A stretch of DNA of 64,000 nt from DATFJT01 sp965230755 (GCA_965230755.1 CBDDLT010000019.1:24409-88408); one strand, 5' to 3'; counted from the stretch's first letter, positions 27,201 through 36,743 are shown. A program made the numbers and translations. The notes: generated by a model from the sequence alone, not told the origin.

Positions 27201-27339
27201 AAAACAAAACTATTCGAATTAGCGCTGTTTCTTAAATTCTTAAAGATGATTTACTTGGGATTTACATTAATTTACACTAATTAAATCAGTTCCGGACCCT
27301 TTTCATATACTTTGAGCAAAAATCTAAAAATTGTTCATT

Positions 27340-28251
27340 ATGAAAATTAAAATGTTAAAAGTACTGGTAGTCTTATGTTTGAGTTCTTTTATTTCTTGCT
27401 CTCAAAATGAGACTTTGTTGAATTCCCAAGCAGAAATACCCTGTCAAAAAGAAAAGGATAAGGTCGTCAATAAAGAACCTCACAAATACGGTGGCTGGTA
27501 TTGTCCGGACAACTTAAATGGATTCCCTGCGGTTGATATAGCAGATTGGAAAGATGTTCCCGTCGTCAATGGAAGAATGGCAACAGAAGAAGAAGCTCGC
27601 AACGGCGCTTCCCTCATTCTTGTCGATATGGAAAAATACCCCAATGCAAAGCCATTGGATATGACCATGCCCAAATTGGCTAAATTCTATAATGAGCATT
27701 CCAATCGTGAAGAGATTGTTATTGTTATTCAGGCCCTCAATATCGACAATGATTCTATAGTAGGCTTTCGCTACTTGAACGGTGGCAATGGAAGTGCATG
27801 GCTCCATGAGGTAGATTTTATCTCGGATCAAGAATCTGAAATAATCCATAGGACTCAGTTTGTATCGCATGACATCAATATCAATGCTCCACAAGACGTG
27901 ATTTGGGAAGTTTTAACTAAACCTGAATACGTAGAGGCATTACAGCCTACTTTTGATTTAAACAACAAACTACCATCAGACTGGTGGAAAACCTTCAAGG
28001 CCAATTATCACTATGGAAAACTAGGTGTTCCTACCTCTTCTTATGCGAATAAGTTGTACGGAAATTACTATATCCAGAATGATCATGGATTGGTCCATTA
28101 CACAGAGAAATTCCTACTCCTCCAGAACGAAAATGGAACCAGTACAGAATTAAAGATCTCTTGTGGACCATTTGGCGCAGATTACGAAGAACAAAAGAGC
28201 ATTTTGCTCAACTGGGCTCAGAAAGTGAAGGAATTGAGTGAAAAGAGTTAA
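27340..28251 (+). CDS. Lipoprotein with C-terminal SRPBCC-like region
   Basis: From ATG 27340 the protein has 303 residues and a lipoprotein signal with Cys in FISCSQ. The first half (YGGWYCPDNLNGFPAVD) is not recognised. The second half, from VSHDININAPQDVIWEVLTKPEYVE, looks like an SRPBCC domain. The in-frame TTG at 27331 is less likely as start. It is divergent from the membrane-tethered regulator, which may control it. Confidence 0.7.
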   Translation: MKIKMLKVLVVLCLSSFISCSQNETLLNSQAEIPCQKEKDKVVNKEPHKYGGWYCPDNLNGFPAVDIADWKDVPVVNGRMATEEEARNGASLILVDMEKYPNAKPLDMTMPKLAKFYNEHSNREEIVIVIQALNIDNDSIVGFRYLNGGNGSAWLHEVDFISDQESEIIHRTQFVSHDININAPQDVIWEVLTKPEYVEALQPTFDLNNKLPSDWWKTFKANYHYGKLGVPTSSYANKLYGNYYIQNDHGLVHYTEKFLLLQNENGTSTELKISCGPFGADYEEQKSILLNWAQKVKELSEKS

Positions 28252-28276
28252 TTCTATTTATTAAAGCTTGATGAGA

Positions 28277-28302
28277 GGGAGGAGTCCCTACCTGCTCCTC
28301 CC
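28277..28302. terminator. Hairpin between convergent genes
   Basis: GGGAGGAG (28277-28284) pairs with CTCCTCCC (28295-28302) across a 10-base loop. It sits between a plus-strand gene ending at 28251 and a minus-strand gene ending at 28288, partly inside the latter. No good T run follows on either side, so termination is uncertain. Confidence 0.4.
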
Positions 28303-29568
28303 GAATTCCTTCGTAAGACCTAATCTCAAGCTCCAAAAAGAGTACTTCTGTTCGAAATCCATATTCGGTTCAATAATAGATCGTCCTTGAATTTTAAATC
28401 CTGGTTCTAACAAAACTCTCCAATCTTCTATCTGATAGCCCAATCTTAAGCGAAAAGCAGGATTGATTCCTAATCCTCTATGTATGGAGTAATCAGCTAA
28501 TGAAATAAAAGTATCACTCTGCAAATCCGATGACCTAATCTCCCCTGAAAAAGATGAATGGATATTCAAATAAACACCGCCATTCACTCCTAACTCCCAC
28601 TTACCAAAGGAATAATCATATCCGATCAAGATTGGAACTTCCCAGAATTCCATTCGGTTGTAATGGGTTTTTACTCGTTGTAATTCCTGTTTATAGAATT
28701 GCCCATCTCTTCTGATCAATATTCCAGTATCGAGACGCTCCCATAAAAGTTTTTCGTTGATCTGCTGATAGGATAGACCAGAGATCAGCTTAACTCCATT
28801 ATTAAGTGGACAGGAAATTTGAATCTCCGTTGAAAAAGAAGGTAGATTCGTTTCTGTTTCTTCCCTTTCTTGTTCATAACTTCGATCTATACCACTCAAT
28901 TTTTTATTGGCCAAGTCGTATCCAGATAACCAAGTAATACTGAACTTATTTAAAGTAGATTTTTCCTCTTTCAGCTGAAATGACTTTCGATTAATTATGG
29001 AAATATTAGGACCTAATTTGTTATTCGAAACAATTGGACGAATGGTATTTAATTGTCTCAGTGTGGAAGCCTCTTTTATCGAACTTTGCAAGGCTGAATT
29101 TCCTTCGTCATCCATTGCTACTTTAATTTTAGAATTGCTGATAGTGGCTTTGCTAATTAATGAGATCTTCTCTTTTCCAAACTGAATTTCCTTTATGTTT
29201 TCTGTAAACGAATTTTTAACCTCATGCAATTCTTGAGATGCGTCAGAGTCTTCTTTTTTGTACAATATCTCTCCGTTAATCATCTGGACAACATTAGATC
29301 TTTGTTTCGACATATCAACTTCATACTTCGTTTCCGTGCCTTGAGAATTAGTTGTTCCCTTTGGTTCTGTTAAGTGAAAGATCGAATTAAACACAACTAC
29401 GGTAGATACAGTTAATCCAACCAAAGGCAAAAAGAAAATCGCCATTCTCGGCCTCTTTTCTGATGCTCTTTTAGTTCTAACTTTTTTTAGGAACTGCTCC
29501 TCATCTAGTTCAGTAGGATACTGATTCAGTCTAGAACGGATATCATCGTAAATGCGCTCTTTTGCCAT
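28288..29568 (-). CDS. Membrane-anchored partner of the ECF sigma factor with C-terminal beta-barrel-like domain
   Basis: A 426-residue protein. The N-terminal about 40 residues are charged helices, followed by a transmembrane helix (IFFLPLVGLTVSTVVVF). This is the layout of Bacteroidota anti-sigma-type proteins. The C-terminal about 220 residues alternate aromatic residues like an outer-membrane-type barrel (LSGLSYQQINEK, LGYQIEDWRVLLEPG). The gene overlaps the sigma factor gene upstream by 43 bases. Anti-sigma activity is an inference from position; the N-terminal segment lacks a zinc motif. Confidence 0.65.
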   Translation of the reverse strand: MAKERIYDDIRSRLNQYPTELDEEQFLKKVRTKRASEKRPRMAIFFLPLVGLTVSTVVVFNSIFHLTEPKGTTNSQGTETKYEVDMSKQRSNVVQMINGEILYKKEDSDASQELHEVKNSFTENIKEIQFGKEKISLISKATISNSKIKVAMDDEGNSALQSSIKEASTLRQLNTIRPIVSNNKLGPNISIINRKSFQLKEEKSTLNKFSITWLSGYDLANKKLSGIDRSYEQEREETETNLPSFSTEIQISCPLNNGVKLISGLSYQQINEKLLWERLDTGILIRRDGQFYKQELQRVKTHYNRMEFWEVPILIGYDYSFGKWELGVNGGVYLNIHSSFSGEIRSSDLQSDTFISLADYSIHRGLGINPAFRLRLGYQIEDWRVLLEPGFKIQGRSIIEPNMDFEQKYSFWSLRLGLTKEFGRSR

Positions 29569-30119
29569 GATTGCTTGATTTCGAATTTTGATAATGTTTT
29601 ACGTAGCATTTTCTTAGCCCGTGCTAGTTGTGATCGTGAAGTACTTTCGGAAATTCCCAATAATTGGCCTATCTCTTTGTGAGAATAACCGTCAATGACA
29701 TACAAATTGAATACTTGTTTAAAGCCATTCGGAAGTTGGGAGATTAGTTTTAGTATTTCCTCTTCAGATAGTTTATCAATGATATTATCCTGAGTAGTCT
29801 GATTTGTTACCAAATCAATTCTCAAGTTTTTTTCTGAGGGAAATTTCCTTTTATAATCTCTCAAAGCGGTTCGAATGACAATACTGGTCATCCAATTTTT
29901 CAACTTCCCCCTATTCTCATCGAACTGATGGATACTCTCAAATATTTTCACAAAAGCATCCTGTAACACGTCTTCTGCTTCTTCATAGGTCCTTGAGTAA
30001 CGTCTGCTCACTGTCATCAGGAGGGCGGCATATTTTTCGACAAGGACTTTTTCAAATACACGATCCTCATTTACGCAGCCGTTGACTATTGATTGGTCGG
30101 ATATGTCAGAATGCTTCAT
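29526..30119 (-). CDS. ECF-type RNA polymerase sigma factor
   Basis: A 197-residue sigma-70 family factor. Region 2 is at about residues 30-100 (EEAEDVLQDAFVKIFESIHQF, with the DVLQDAF core), and region 4 is at about residues 135-190 (FNLYVIDGYSHKEIGQLLGISESTSRSQLARAK). It directs transcription of an unknown regulon. It is translationally overlapped by the membrane partner gene. A strong terminator separates it from the gene upstream. Confidence 0.92.
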   Translation of the reverse strand: MKHSDISDQSIVNGCVNEDRVFEKVLVEKYAALLMTVSRRYSRTYEEAEDVLQDAFVKIFESIHQFDENRGKLKNWMTSIVIRTALRDYKRKFPSEKNLRIDLVTNQTTQDNIIDKLSEEEILKLISQLPNGFKQVFNLYVIDGYSHKEIGQLLGISESTSRSQLARAKKMLRKTLSKFEIKQSWQKSAFTMISVLD

Positions 30120-30132
30120 ACAAAAACTACAA

Positions 30133-30166
30133 AGCGAAGCACCACTTTGCTTAGTGACGCTTCGCT
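30133..30166 (-). terminator. Rho-independent terminator of the small lipoprotein gene
   Basis: On the minus strand the arms AGCGAAGC and GCTTCGCT pair, with inner CACT/AGTG pairing, and TTTGTAGTTTTTG follows. It lies just after the lipoprotein gene ending at 30180 and before the sigma factor gene. Confidence 0.75.
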
Positions 30167-30179
30167 AATATGATTAGCT

Positions 30180-30668
30180 TTAATTCTCCCGAATTGCACT
30201 GAACTTTCCACTTATTGGATATTTATCCTCTGTGTCATTTTCAGTTACTTCTCCCGAGAATGTACCAATTACAAAGTCCCCTTCGGAACCAAAATATTCA
30301 ATAATGGATGTGATTTCACAACTTCTACAAGCGAAGAAATGAGGGTCATTTCTCTCCTCGTCCAATCGGATAGTGAAGTCAGCCACTTCAAAAGTACCTT
30401 CCCCTGTACCGTGGATATTATAAATCACCTCAGGTACGCCAACAGGCAAGCCCAACCCGACATTTTCAATTTGAGTAACTGTAACTGTATCATGATCTTC
30501 AATCCAAGCTTGAAATTCAGGTAAACTGTAAGTGGTGCCATTAAGGGTAAACTCAAAGTATTCAGTAATTTGAATAGGTGATTCGTTAACATGAGTGATA
30601 TCGCTATTTTTATTGCACGCCACAAAAGTCAATCCCAGGGCCAGCAAAATCAAGTATCTAATTTTCAT
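30180..30668 (-). CDS. Small lipoprotein, unknown function
   Basis: A 162-residue protein with a lipobox (LTFVAC, Cys at about residue 18). The rest is mostly beta-strand-like and resembles small secreted lipoproteins of Bacteroidota in which a Cys-Arg-Ser-Cys motif (FACRSCEIT) occurs. No family is recognised. It has its own terminator downstream. Confidence 0.6.
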   Translation of the reverse strand: MKIRYLILLALGLTFVACNKNSDITHVNESPIQITEYFEFTLNGTTYSLPEFQAWIEDHDTVTVTQIENVGLGLPVGVPEVIYNIHGTGEGTFEVADFTIRLDEERNDPHFFACRSCEITSIIEYFGSEGDFVIGTFSGEVTENDTEDKYPISGKFSAIREN

Positions 30669-30843
30669 TTTTTCAAATTTTCATAGTTAATAAAACGCAT
30701 CCCGGATGATTACAACCTGTATAGCCAAGATCATTGTAAAACGCTGCATAGAAGATGGAACTCGTTGTTGTGGATGGAAGAAATTACTATAATCAATTTC
30801 CCAATTTACTTGCTCAAAATCGCTCGAATATGGGATTCTCAAT

Positions 30844-30851
30844 TAATTTTG
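30844..30851 (+). promoter_or_regulatory. Candidate -7 element (TAATTTTG) for the DoxX-like gene
   Basis: TAATTTTG fits TAnnTTTG. It lies 29 bases before ATG 30881 and supports that start over an in-frame start at 30755. No clear -33 element is seen. Confidence 0.35.
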
Positions 30852-30880
30852 TAATTTGCTTCAACACTAAATCATTCATC

Positions 30881-31237
30881 ATGACAAAAGAGAAAATTGC
30901 TTTTTATTTATCGATCGGCTTAGGCCTATTCCTTATGTTATCAGTATTCGGAAAGTTGAGTTCGAGTGAGGAGGTGGTTGCGCTACTTTCAGGAAATGGC
31001 ATGGGAGATTGGATCACGATCGTAGGTATTGGCGAACTCCTATCTGTCATTTTGTTCATCATCCCCAGGACTTACAAATTGGGTACGGTATTGCTAAGTG
31101 CCTATTTTGGCGGGGCCATCGTCTTTCATATGACGCACCCTGATCCGGCTGCTCAAGGATTCGTAGGGCCAGCAATATTTCTAGTTGTGATTTGGATATT
31201 GAGCTGGTTGAGAGGGAATGAGTTATTGAACTTATAG
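30881..31237 (+). CDS. DoxX-like membrane protein
   Basis: A 118-residue inner-membrane protein with four hydrophobic segments, beginning KIAFYLSIGLGLFLMLSVFGKL and matching the DoxX-like family layout (FGKL..., then VGIGELLSVILFIIP and AYFGGAIVFHMTHPDP). DoxX-like proteins are often linked with oxidative stress, but the role here is unknown. ATG 30881 is preferred because it puts the first helix at the start. Confidence 0.8.
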   Translation: MTKEKIAFYLSIGLGLFLMLSVFGKLSSSEEVVALLSGNGMGDWITIVGIGELLSVILFIIPRTYKLGTVLLSAYFGGAIVFHMTHPDPAAQGFVGPAIFLVVIWILSWLRGNELLNL

Positions 31238-31298
31238 CTTCGACTTAGTTCCCAAACCAAATCAAGTATCTCTTTGTATAGCGCAATAGGGAAAGGGC

Positions 31299-32708
31299 TT
31301 AGAACTGGTAATAGATGAACTCCCTAATGTTCCCAAAATTGTACATGATCAATATGGTCATGACAACGTAAAGCATTCGTCTTTGCCATTTTTTCCAATG
31401 GTCAAGCTTCAATCCGTGCCAATGGTCCCGATGATTCCACTCCCAAAAGAATAAGACAACAGGCCAGAATATATATGGCCAGTAGTACGATTTGGTAAAA
31501 AAGGAAGGCGAAAACATATGACTGATATAATCCAAGGAAAATCCGACTGAGGGAGATCTGAAAAACACTAGGAAAAGGCCAACTAAAAAATTGGTAACGA
31601 ATATGTTTTTCCAGTCCTTAAGAGAGACCTCATCGATGACGGGATTCTGATATCCTTTTTTGATCAACCAAGTCTGTATAACGTAAACCGCTCCATTCAA
31701 CAAGCCCCATATAACAAAGGTATAGTTGGGGCCATGCCAAAGACCAATTAAGGCAAACATGATCAAAGCTAGAGGTCCCGCTCCTAACACCTTCCACCGC
31801 GATCGAAGCATTTGTATGAGGACATAATCACGAAACCAGTTGGATAAAGTAATATGCCATCGTTGCCATAATTCTCCAAAGTTCCTGGAGTAGAAGGGAT
31901 AGGCAAAGTTTCGCGACAAATTAAATCCAAGTAATCGCGCCGAGCCGATCGCCATATCGCTGTATCCGGAAAAATCACAATACAATTGGATCGCATAGAA
32001 GAAATAAACTCCAAGAAATAAATCGAAACCACCCAGAGATTCATAATTGCCGAAGATCTCATCCACATATACGCCCAGCGAATCCGCAATAACCACTTTC
32101 TTGAACATTCCATAAAGGAAAAACCTCAGTCCTTCAACCGATTGTTCATAGGAAAACTTTCTCTTGACTTTAAACTGAGGCAAAAACCTGGTAGCTCTTT
32201 CAATTGGTCCTGCTACCAACTGAGGGAAGAAACTCACGAAGGTATAGAAAGCCAACATGTCATTGGTAGGCTTCAGCCTCTTCCTGTATATATCTATGGT
32301 GTAGCTCAAGGTCTGAAAGGTATAAAAGCTAATCCCAACTGGCAAAATGATGGACAAGGTTCTAAGATTTGGCGAAAGGCCAATACTCGAAAGTACCAGG
32401 GAAAAGGAACTAATGAAGAAATTGTAGTATTTGAAGACTGCTAGAAGTCCAATATTGACCGTGATACTGGTCCATAATAGTAACTTAGCATACTTGCGAT
32501 TGTTTAATGGAATGCTCTTACCGACATAATAGTCAACCGTAGAACTCAGTATAATTAAGAATAAAAACCTCCAGTCCCACCACATGTAGAAGATATAACT
32601 GCCCAACAGCAGAATGAGGTTTTGCACCCTGATACTATCCTTCCATCTCCAATATAGAATGAAGATCAGAAGAAGAAAAATCAAGAATTCTAAGGTGTTA
32701 AACCCCAT
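31299..32708 (-). CDS. MBOAT family O-acyltransferase (AlgI/DltB-like)
   Basis: A 469-residue polytopic membrane protein. It has the MBOAT hallmarks: PVGISFYTFQTLSYTIDIYR, FFPQLVAGPIERA and ALIGLWHGPNYTFVIWGLLNG with the catalytic His in the LWHGP motif. These enzymes transfer acyl groups from cytoplasmic donors to exported polymers. The SGNH-like gene immediately upstream (17-base gap) is the usual periplasmic partner. The polymer modified is unknown. It is the last gene of the menaquinone-type operon stretch. Confidence 0.9.
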   Translation of the reverse strand: MGFNTLEFLIFLLLIFILYWRWKDSIRVQNLILLLGSYIFYMWWDWRFLFLIILSSTVDYYVGKSIPLNNRKYAKLLLWTSITVNIGLLAVFKYYNFFISSFSLVLSSIGLSPNLRTLSIILPVGISFYTFQTLSYTIDIYRKRLKPTNDMLAFYTFVSFFPQLVAGPIERATRFLPQFKVKRKFSYEQSVEGLRFFLYGMFKKVVIADSLGVYVDEIFGNYESLGGFDLFLGVYFFYAIQLYCDFSGYSDMAIGSARLLGFNLSRNFAYPFYSRNFGELWQRWHITLSNWFRDYVLIQMLRSRWKVLGAGPLALIMFALIGLWHGPNYTFVIWGLLNGAVYVIQTWLIKKGYQNPVIDEVSLKDWKNIFVTNFLVGLFLVFFRSPSVGFSLDYISHMFSPSFFTKSYYWPYIFWPVVLFFWEWNHRDHWHGLKLDHWKKWQRRMLYVVMTILIMYNFGNIREFIYYQF

Positions 32709-32725
32709 AAATAAGTTCTATTTAT

Positions 32726-33667
32726 TCAATATTCCGTTTGGTATAGACTATCTCTAAATGCTTCGGAAATAATCCTAGAGCCATATATATTGAGATGAGT
32801 ATAATTTATGATGCAACTATCAGGTAAATCGAAATCCAAAAAGGAATAATATCTCACATGATCCTGGTCGACCGCTCTCTCCTTATACTCTTCAAATTTG
32901 GACACATAGACATCTGGTATCATTTCTACGAACTCGGCTTGCATCGGAGCCTCAAAAACGATCAATTCCCTATCATACTTTTTTGTCAAATTCACCAAGG
33001 AGTCGATGTACGAAACATCTACATTGCTCATCGGTAATTCTTTCCCCGTAAAAACTTGTAGCATCTTGACTCTCTGATTAAATCTAGCCGTATCAATCTT
33101 CGTTCTAACTATATCTCGAGGTTTATAGCTGCCCAAATAGGGAAACAAAGTATTGTCGACGGGTAAGTCTCTTTTCATTCTAATGTAATTCTCCATATAA
33201 TCCATGTTGAGTACCCACTCTTTTCTTATGAGACTCAATAAGTAATACTTGTAATGGATAGGATATCTTCGTACATCCTTATAGCTAATAAGCGGATAAT
33301 GTGATAAAAACTCGTTCGATGCAGAGTTGGGAATTAGAAAAGATAAATCCCTTATTCCCATCATTGCTTGTATTCCAAATTCAACCACTATTCCCTTGAC
33401 TTGTGGGTTGTTTGAAAGCACCGCCTCCGCTGTTTTCATCACCGATAAACTGGACCTTCCAGATAGAGAACAGTTCAGAAAATTGGGAATTATACTATCG
33501 GATAAACCAAATTCCGTCAGGGATGCTCCAACGGAAACATATTCTATATCTGGAGCGAATTCGGGTTTAACAGTCTTGAATAATTGCTGGTTGATAAGGT
33601 AGAATAACAAGCAAAACGGAACGCATGTCAAAAAAAAATAGAAAAAATTTCTTGTCAGTTTTTTCAT
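32726..33667 (-). CDS. SGNH-like periplasmic protein, MBOAT partner
   Basis: A 313-residue protein with one N-terminal membrane anchor (FFYFFLTCVPFCLLFYLI). SGNH features are present in degraded form: block I is VGASLTEFGL with the Ser in GAS, and the late block reads NYTHLNIYGS with the His, but the Asp expected three residues before the His is replaced by Asn/Tyr/Thr. It probably receives acyl groups from the MBOAT protein encoded 17 bases downstream, like AlgJ/AlgX or DltD; this is inference. Confidence 0.7.
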   Translation of the reverse strand: MKKLTRNFFYFFLTCVPFCLLFYLINQQLFKTVKPEFAPDIEYVSVGASLTEFGLSDSIIPNFLNCSLSGRSSLSVMKTAEAVLSNNPQVKGIVVEFGIQAMMGIRDLSFLIPNSASNEFLSHYPLISYKDVRRYPIHYKYYLLSLIRKEWVLNMDYMENYIRMKRDLPVDNTLFPYLGSYKPRDIVRTKIDTARFNQRVKMLQVFTGKELPMSNVDVSYIDSLVNLTKKYDRELIVFEAPMQAEFVEMIPDVYVSKFEEYKERAVDQDHVRYYSFLDFDLPDSCIINYTHLNIYGSRIISEAFRDSLYQTEY

Positions 33668-33684
33668 GAGTCCAAAATTATCCT

Positions 33685-34788
33685 CTACTCTTTGTCCGCA
33701 CTTCCACGCAATAAAAACTCCTCAATGGTTTTCTGTCTATCCAGCTTATTATTTGCATTTTGGACAAATTTCTCAACACAAAAAATGTTCTTGGGCACTT
33801 CAAATCGATCAAGTGGCAAAGACTCAAAGCTCTCCTTGATTTCCTTTACATCGTCTTCATCTCCACCTTCAATAAATAAGACCAATCGATGTCCCAACAC
33901 TTCATCCGGAATACCGGAAACGAAAAAAGGTAAAGTTATTTTTTTATCTAATATATTTTCGACTTTCTCCGGGCTTATTTTAATGCCTCCGGAATTCACC
34001 ACATTATCAACCCTACCGATCCAATTGAACCGCCGAGAATCCATCAGTTGAACCAAATCATTGGTTACAATCAACTCCTCTGAAATACCCACCGCATTAA
34101 TGCACAAACACCCCCTGGAGTCAGTACTAAAACTACAACCAGATAAGCCTACAAACGGACCATTAAGAGGAGTATTTTGAGATATCTTTCTCGCCGCCAC
34201 ATGGGTCAGGGTTTCTGTCATTCCATATGTCTCATAAATTCGATTCTGAAGTGTATTGAGTTTTTGACGAAGTCCATAGTCAATTCGAGCTCCCCCAATG
34301 ATAAGACAATCAATTTGAGATATTCGATCGATGCTATTCTTTACTTGGGCCGGAATCATCGCTGCAAAATCGAATTTATGCTCAGATTCGACCTCTTCTA
34401 AAGGATTAAGACTTGGTTCAGTAAGAATTATATTCCATCCGCAGACCATTGCCCTCACCAACATCATCTTCCCAGCAACAAAATCAATCGGAAGGCATAG
34501 TAAAGCTCTGGATCCTGGATTTTGAACGAAGAACGAATTCGTATTCTTTGCAGACCAGATCATACTTTCTTTAGAATTTCGGATGGTCTTGGGTGTTCCA
34601 GTAGATCCGGATGTTTTCATTTCCATATACTGCGTATCATCCATCCAGTTTCGAATGAAAAGAGCAGCCTTTTGATATATGGATTTCGGCGAGTTTATGT
34701 TTTGTCCCAGCCAGTCATTCAGCTTTTGACCGTTCAGGGCTTGATCATTAATGGCAAAATCCGGATGAATACGATGATCTAATTCCAT
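33685..34788 (-). CDS. menE: o-Succinylbenzoate-CoA ligase
   Basis: A 367-residue adenylate-forming enzyme. The P-loop reads TSGSTGTPKT, then IYETYGMTET, the A5-type motif, and the GRVDNVVNSGGIKISPEKVE C-terminal hinge. It activates o-succinylbenzoate to its CoA ester for menaquinone synthesis. It is shorter than typical MenE (about 450 or more) but similar in size to Bacteroidota forms. The ATG overlaps the menC stop by one base (TAATG). Confidence 0.88.
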   Translation of the reverse strand: MELDHRIHPDFAINDQALNGQKLNDWLGQNINSPKSIYQKAALFIRNWMDDTQYMEMKTSGSTGTPKTIRNSKESMIWSAKNTNSFFVQNPGSRALLCLPIDFVAGKMMLVRAMVCGWNIILTEPSLNPLEEVESEHKFDFAAMIPAQVKNSIDRISQIDCLIIGGARIDYGLRQKLNTLQNRIYETYGMTETLTHVAARKISQNTPLNGPFVGLSGCSFSTDSRGCLCINAVGISEELIVTNDLVQLMDSRRFNWIGRVDNVVNSGGIKISPEKVENILDKKITLPFFVSGIPDEVLGHRLVLFIEGGDEDDVKEIKESFESLPLDRFEVPKNIFCVEKFVQNANNKLDRQKTIEEFLLRGSADKE

Positions 34789-35831
34789 TAGCTCACAGAC
34801 TTTATAATACCGTTGTCCCAGCAGAGATTCGACCTATAATAAATCGAACCCTGCGATATTTCCAATGGGCTGACAAAATTATTACTATACAATTGTCCAG
34901 TTCCCAAGCCCTGGGGGATTTCAATTTTTAGATCATAAGTCCATTGCGCTATGGCATTGAGGCCGATATTACTTTCCAATGCACTGGTCACCCAGTAGGA
35001 TATTCCCATTTCATCAGCGGCATTGATCCATTCATGGCTAGCTTCATATCCCCCCAAAAGACTGGGCTTCAAGATGATGTATTGAGGCCTAATTCTTTTC
35101 AATAATCCTATTTTATCCGAGCATTTTGCGATAAGTTCCTCATCCAAGGCAATAGACAACGGAGACTGCTCGCATAAAGCCCTCATCTCATCGAATTGAC
35201 CAGCTTTAATAGGCTGTTCTATAGAATGCAATTCCAACTCATGCAGTCTCTTCAGTTTTTCCAATGCATCTTCTTTCGAAAAGGCACCGTTGGCATCAAC
35301 TCTAACTTCAATATCATCCGAACTGTATTCCCTTCGAAGAGCGTGAATCAAGTCTAATTCAGCCTTAAAATCTAAGGCGCCGATCTTAAGTTTGATACAT
35401 CGGTATCCTTGATCAATTTTCTCACCGATCTGCTTTTTCATAAAGGATATATCTCCCATCCATACCAATCCGTTGATATCAATGCCATCTTCTCCTTTAG
35501 AAAATTCATTCGAAAATAGAACGAAAGGGTCTTCAGATCTCAAGGATTTCATCGCCTGCTCGAATCCAAAAAGGATGGATGGAAAATCCTGCAACTCCTG
35601 TTCTATTTCCTCTACATTCGAGTTAATACTATCCCGTAACCAAGCTAAATTTTGCTCATAATCGGGACGATCATCCCTACTTAATCCTCTGAGCAATCCA
35701 CATTCTCCAACTCCGAAATGTCCGTCTTCTTCTAACACTATGATCCAAGTCTCTTTCGACTTGAGCACACCCCTAGAGGTACCGCTTGGCCGATAGAATT
35801 GAAGGTCCCTTCTAAAATAATTGCATTTCAT
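34788..35831 (-). CDS. menC: o-Succinylbenzoate synthase
   Basis: A 347-residue enolase-superfamily enzyme. The catalytic Lys is in CIKLKIG, and the metal ligands lie in VRVDANGAF, ELHSIEQPI and IALDEELI; the second Lys is in YIILKPSLLGG. It dehydrates SHCHC to o-succinylbenzoate. It starts directly after the menA stop and couples to menE. Confidence 0.9.
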   Translation of the reverse strand: MKCNYFRRDLQFYRPSGTSRGVLKSKETWIIVLEEDGHFGVGECGLLRGLSRDDRPDYEQNLAWLRDSINSNVEEIEQELQDFPSILFGFEQAMKSLRSEDPFVLFSNEFSKGEDGIDINGLVWMGDISFMKKQIGEKIDQGYRCIKLKIGALDFKAELDLIHALRREYSSDDIEVRVDANGAFSKEDALEKLKRLHELELHSIEQPIKAGQFDEMRALCEQSPLSIALDEELIAKCSDKIGLLKRIRPQYIILKPSLLGGYEASHEWINAADEMGISYWVTSALESNIGLNAIAQWTYDLKIEIPQGLGTGQLYSNNFVSPLEISQGSIYYRSNLCWDNGIIKSVS

Positions 35832-36743
35832 TTACGCTAGGAGCTGTTGAAGACATAAAAGCAATGAGAACAGAAAAGTGCTTAGCGCTACTACTTTGAG
35901 TTGACCGTCATAAGCTCGTGGCTCTTTTATCCTTAACACCTTGGATATATGAATAAGGATTGGTACAAATGCCAAAAGGCAAATAAATTCGACAGGATGA
36001 TCAAAACTGTAAAACACATAGATTCCCGCGGTAATCATACCCAGGATAAGCAAAGCAAAATGATAAGACTTTGCCCGTTCTGCACCAAGTAAAACCGCCA
36101 AGGTTATTTTTCCGTGCTGTTCGTCCTTGATACGATCCCGCATATTGTTCAAGTTTAATACTGCCATGCTCCAAAAACCCACTGTACAAGCAGGCAATAG
36201 CAAGGAAGAATTCCATTGTTCCGTCATCAAGTAATAAGTACCAATACAGCTGACAAGACCAAAGAAGATGAAGACGAATATATCTCCTTTAGCTTTGTAA
36301 CCATATGCATTCTTACCAACGGTATACTTTATCGCAGCAAGTATTGCCAGTACGCCAAGAGCCAGAAAGAGCAAGAATCGAGGAATGGGCTCAAAACCCA
36401 AAGATATTTGCAGTAAGTAAAATCCCGATAAAAAGGATAAAAACACTAGGACACCTATAGCTGCTCTCATTTTTTGAAGGGTGATCATCCCGGAAGAAAC
36501 CATTCTGGTCTCACCTATCCTATCATCATCGGTACCTTTGATACCGTCCCCATAATCGTTGGCAAAGTTGGATAGAATTTGGAGTAGAATTGTTGTTGTA
36601 AGTGCAAAAACCAGTGTTCCCGCATTAAAAAGCCCTTCTTTAATCGCTACTGCTGTTCCTACCAATACTCCTGAAATGGACAATGGTAGAGTTCGCAACC
36701 TTGCCGCTTGAATCCATATCTTCATCGGAATCAAGGCAGCCAT
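35832..36743 (-). CDS. menA: 1,4-Dihydroxy-2-naphthoate polyprenyltransferase
   Basis: A 303-residue UbiA-family prenyltransferase with about eight membrane helices. The first Asp-rich motif is NFANDYGDGIKGTDDDR, the second is LNLNNMRDRIKDEQ. It attaches the polyprenyl chain to DHNA. The frame opens at 36743, overlapping menB; the alternative ATG at 36725 (MKIWIQAARLRTLPLS) matches the usual N-terminus better. Length is normal. Confidence 0.9.
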   Translation of the reverse strand: MAALIPMKIWIQAARLRTLPLSISGVLVGTAVAIKEGLFNAGTLVFALTTTILLQILSNFANDYGDGIKGTDDDRIGETRMVSSGMITLQKMRAAIGVLVFLSFLSGFYLLQISLGFEPIPRFLLFLALGVLAILAAIKYTVGKNAYGYKAKGDIFVFIFFGLVSCIGTYYLMTEQWNSSLLLPACTVGFWSMAVLNLNNMRDRIKDEQHGKITLAVLLGAERAKSYHFALLILGMITAGIYVFYSFDHPVEFICLLAFVPILIHISKVLRIKEPRAYDGQLKVVALSTFLFSLLLCLQQLLA

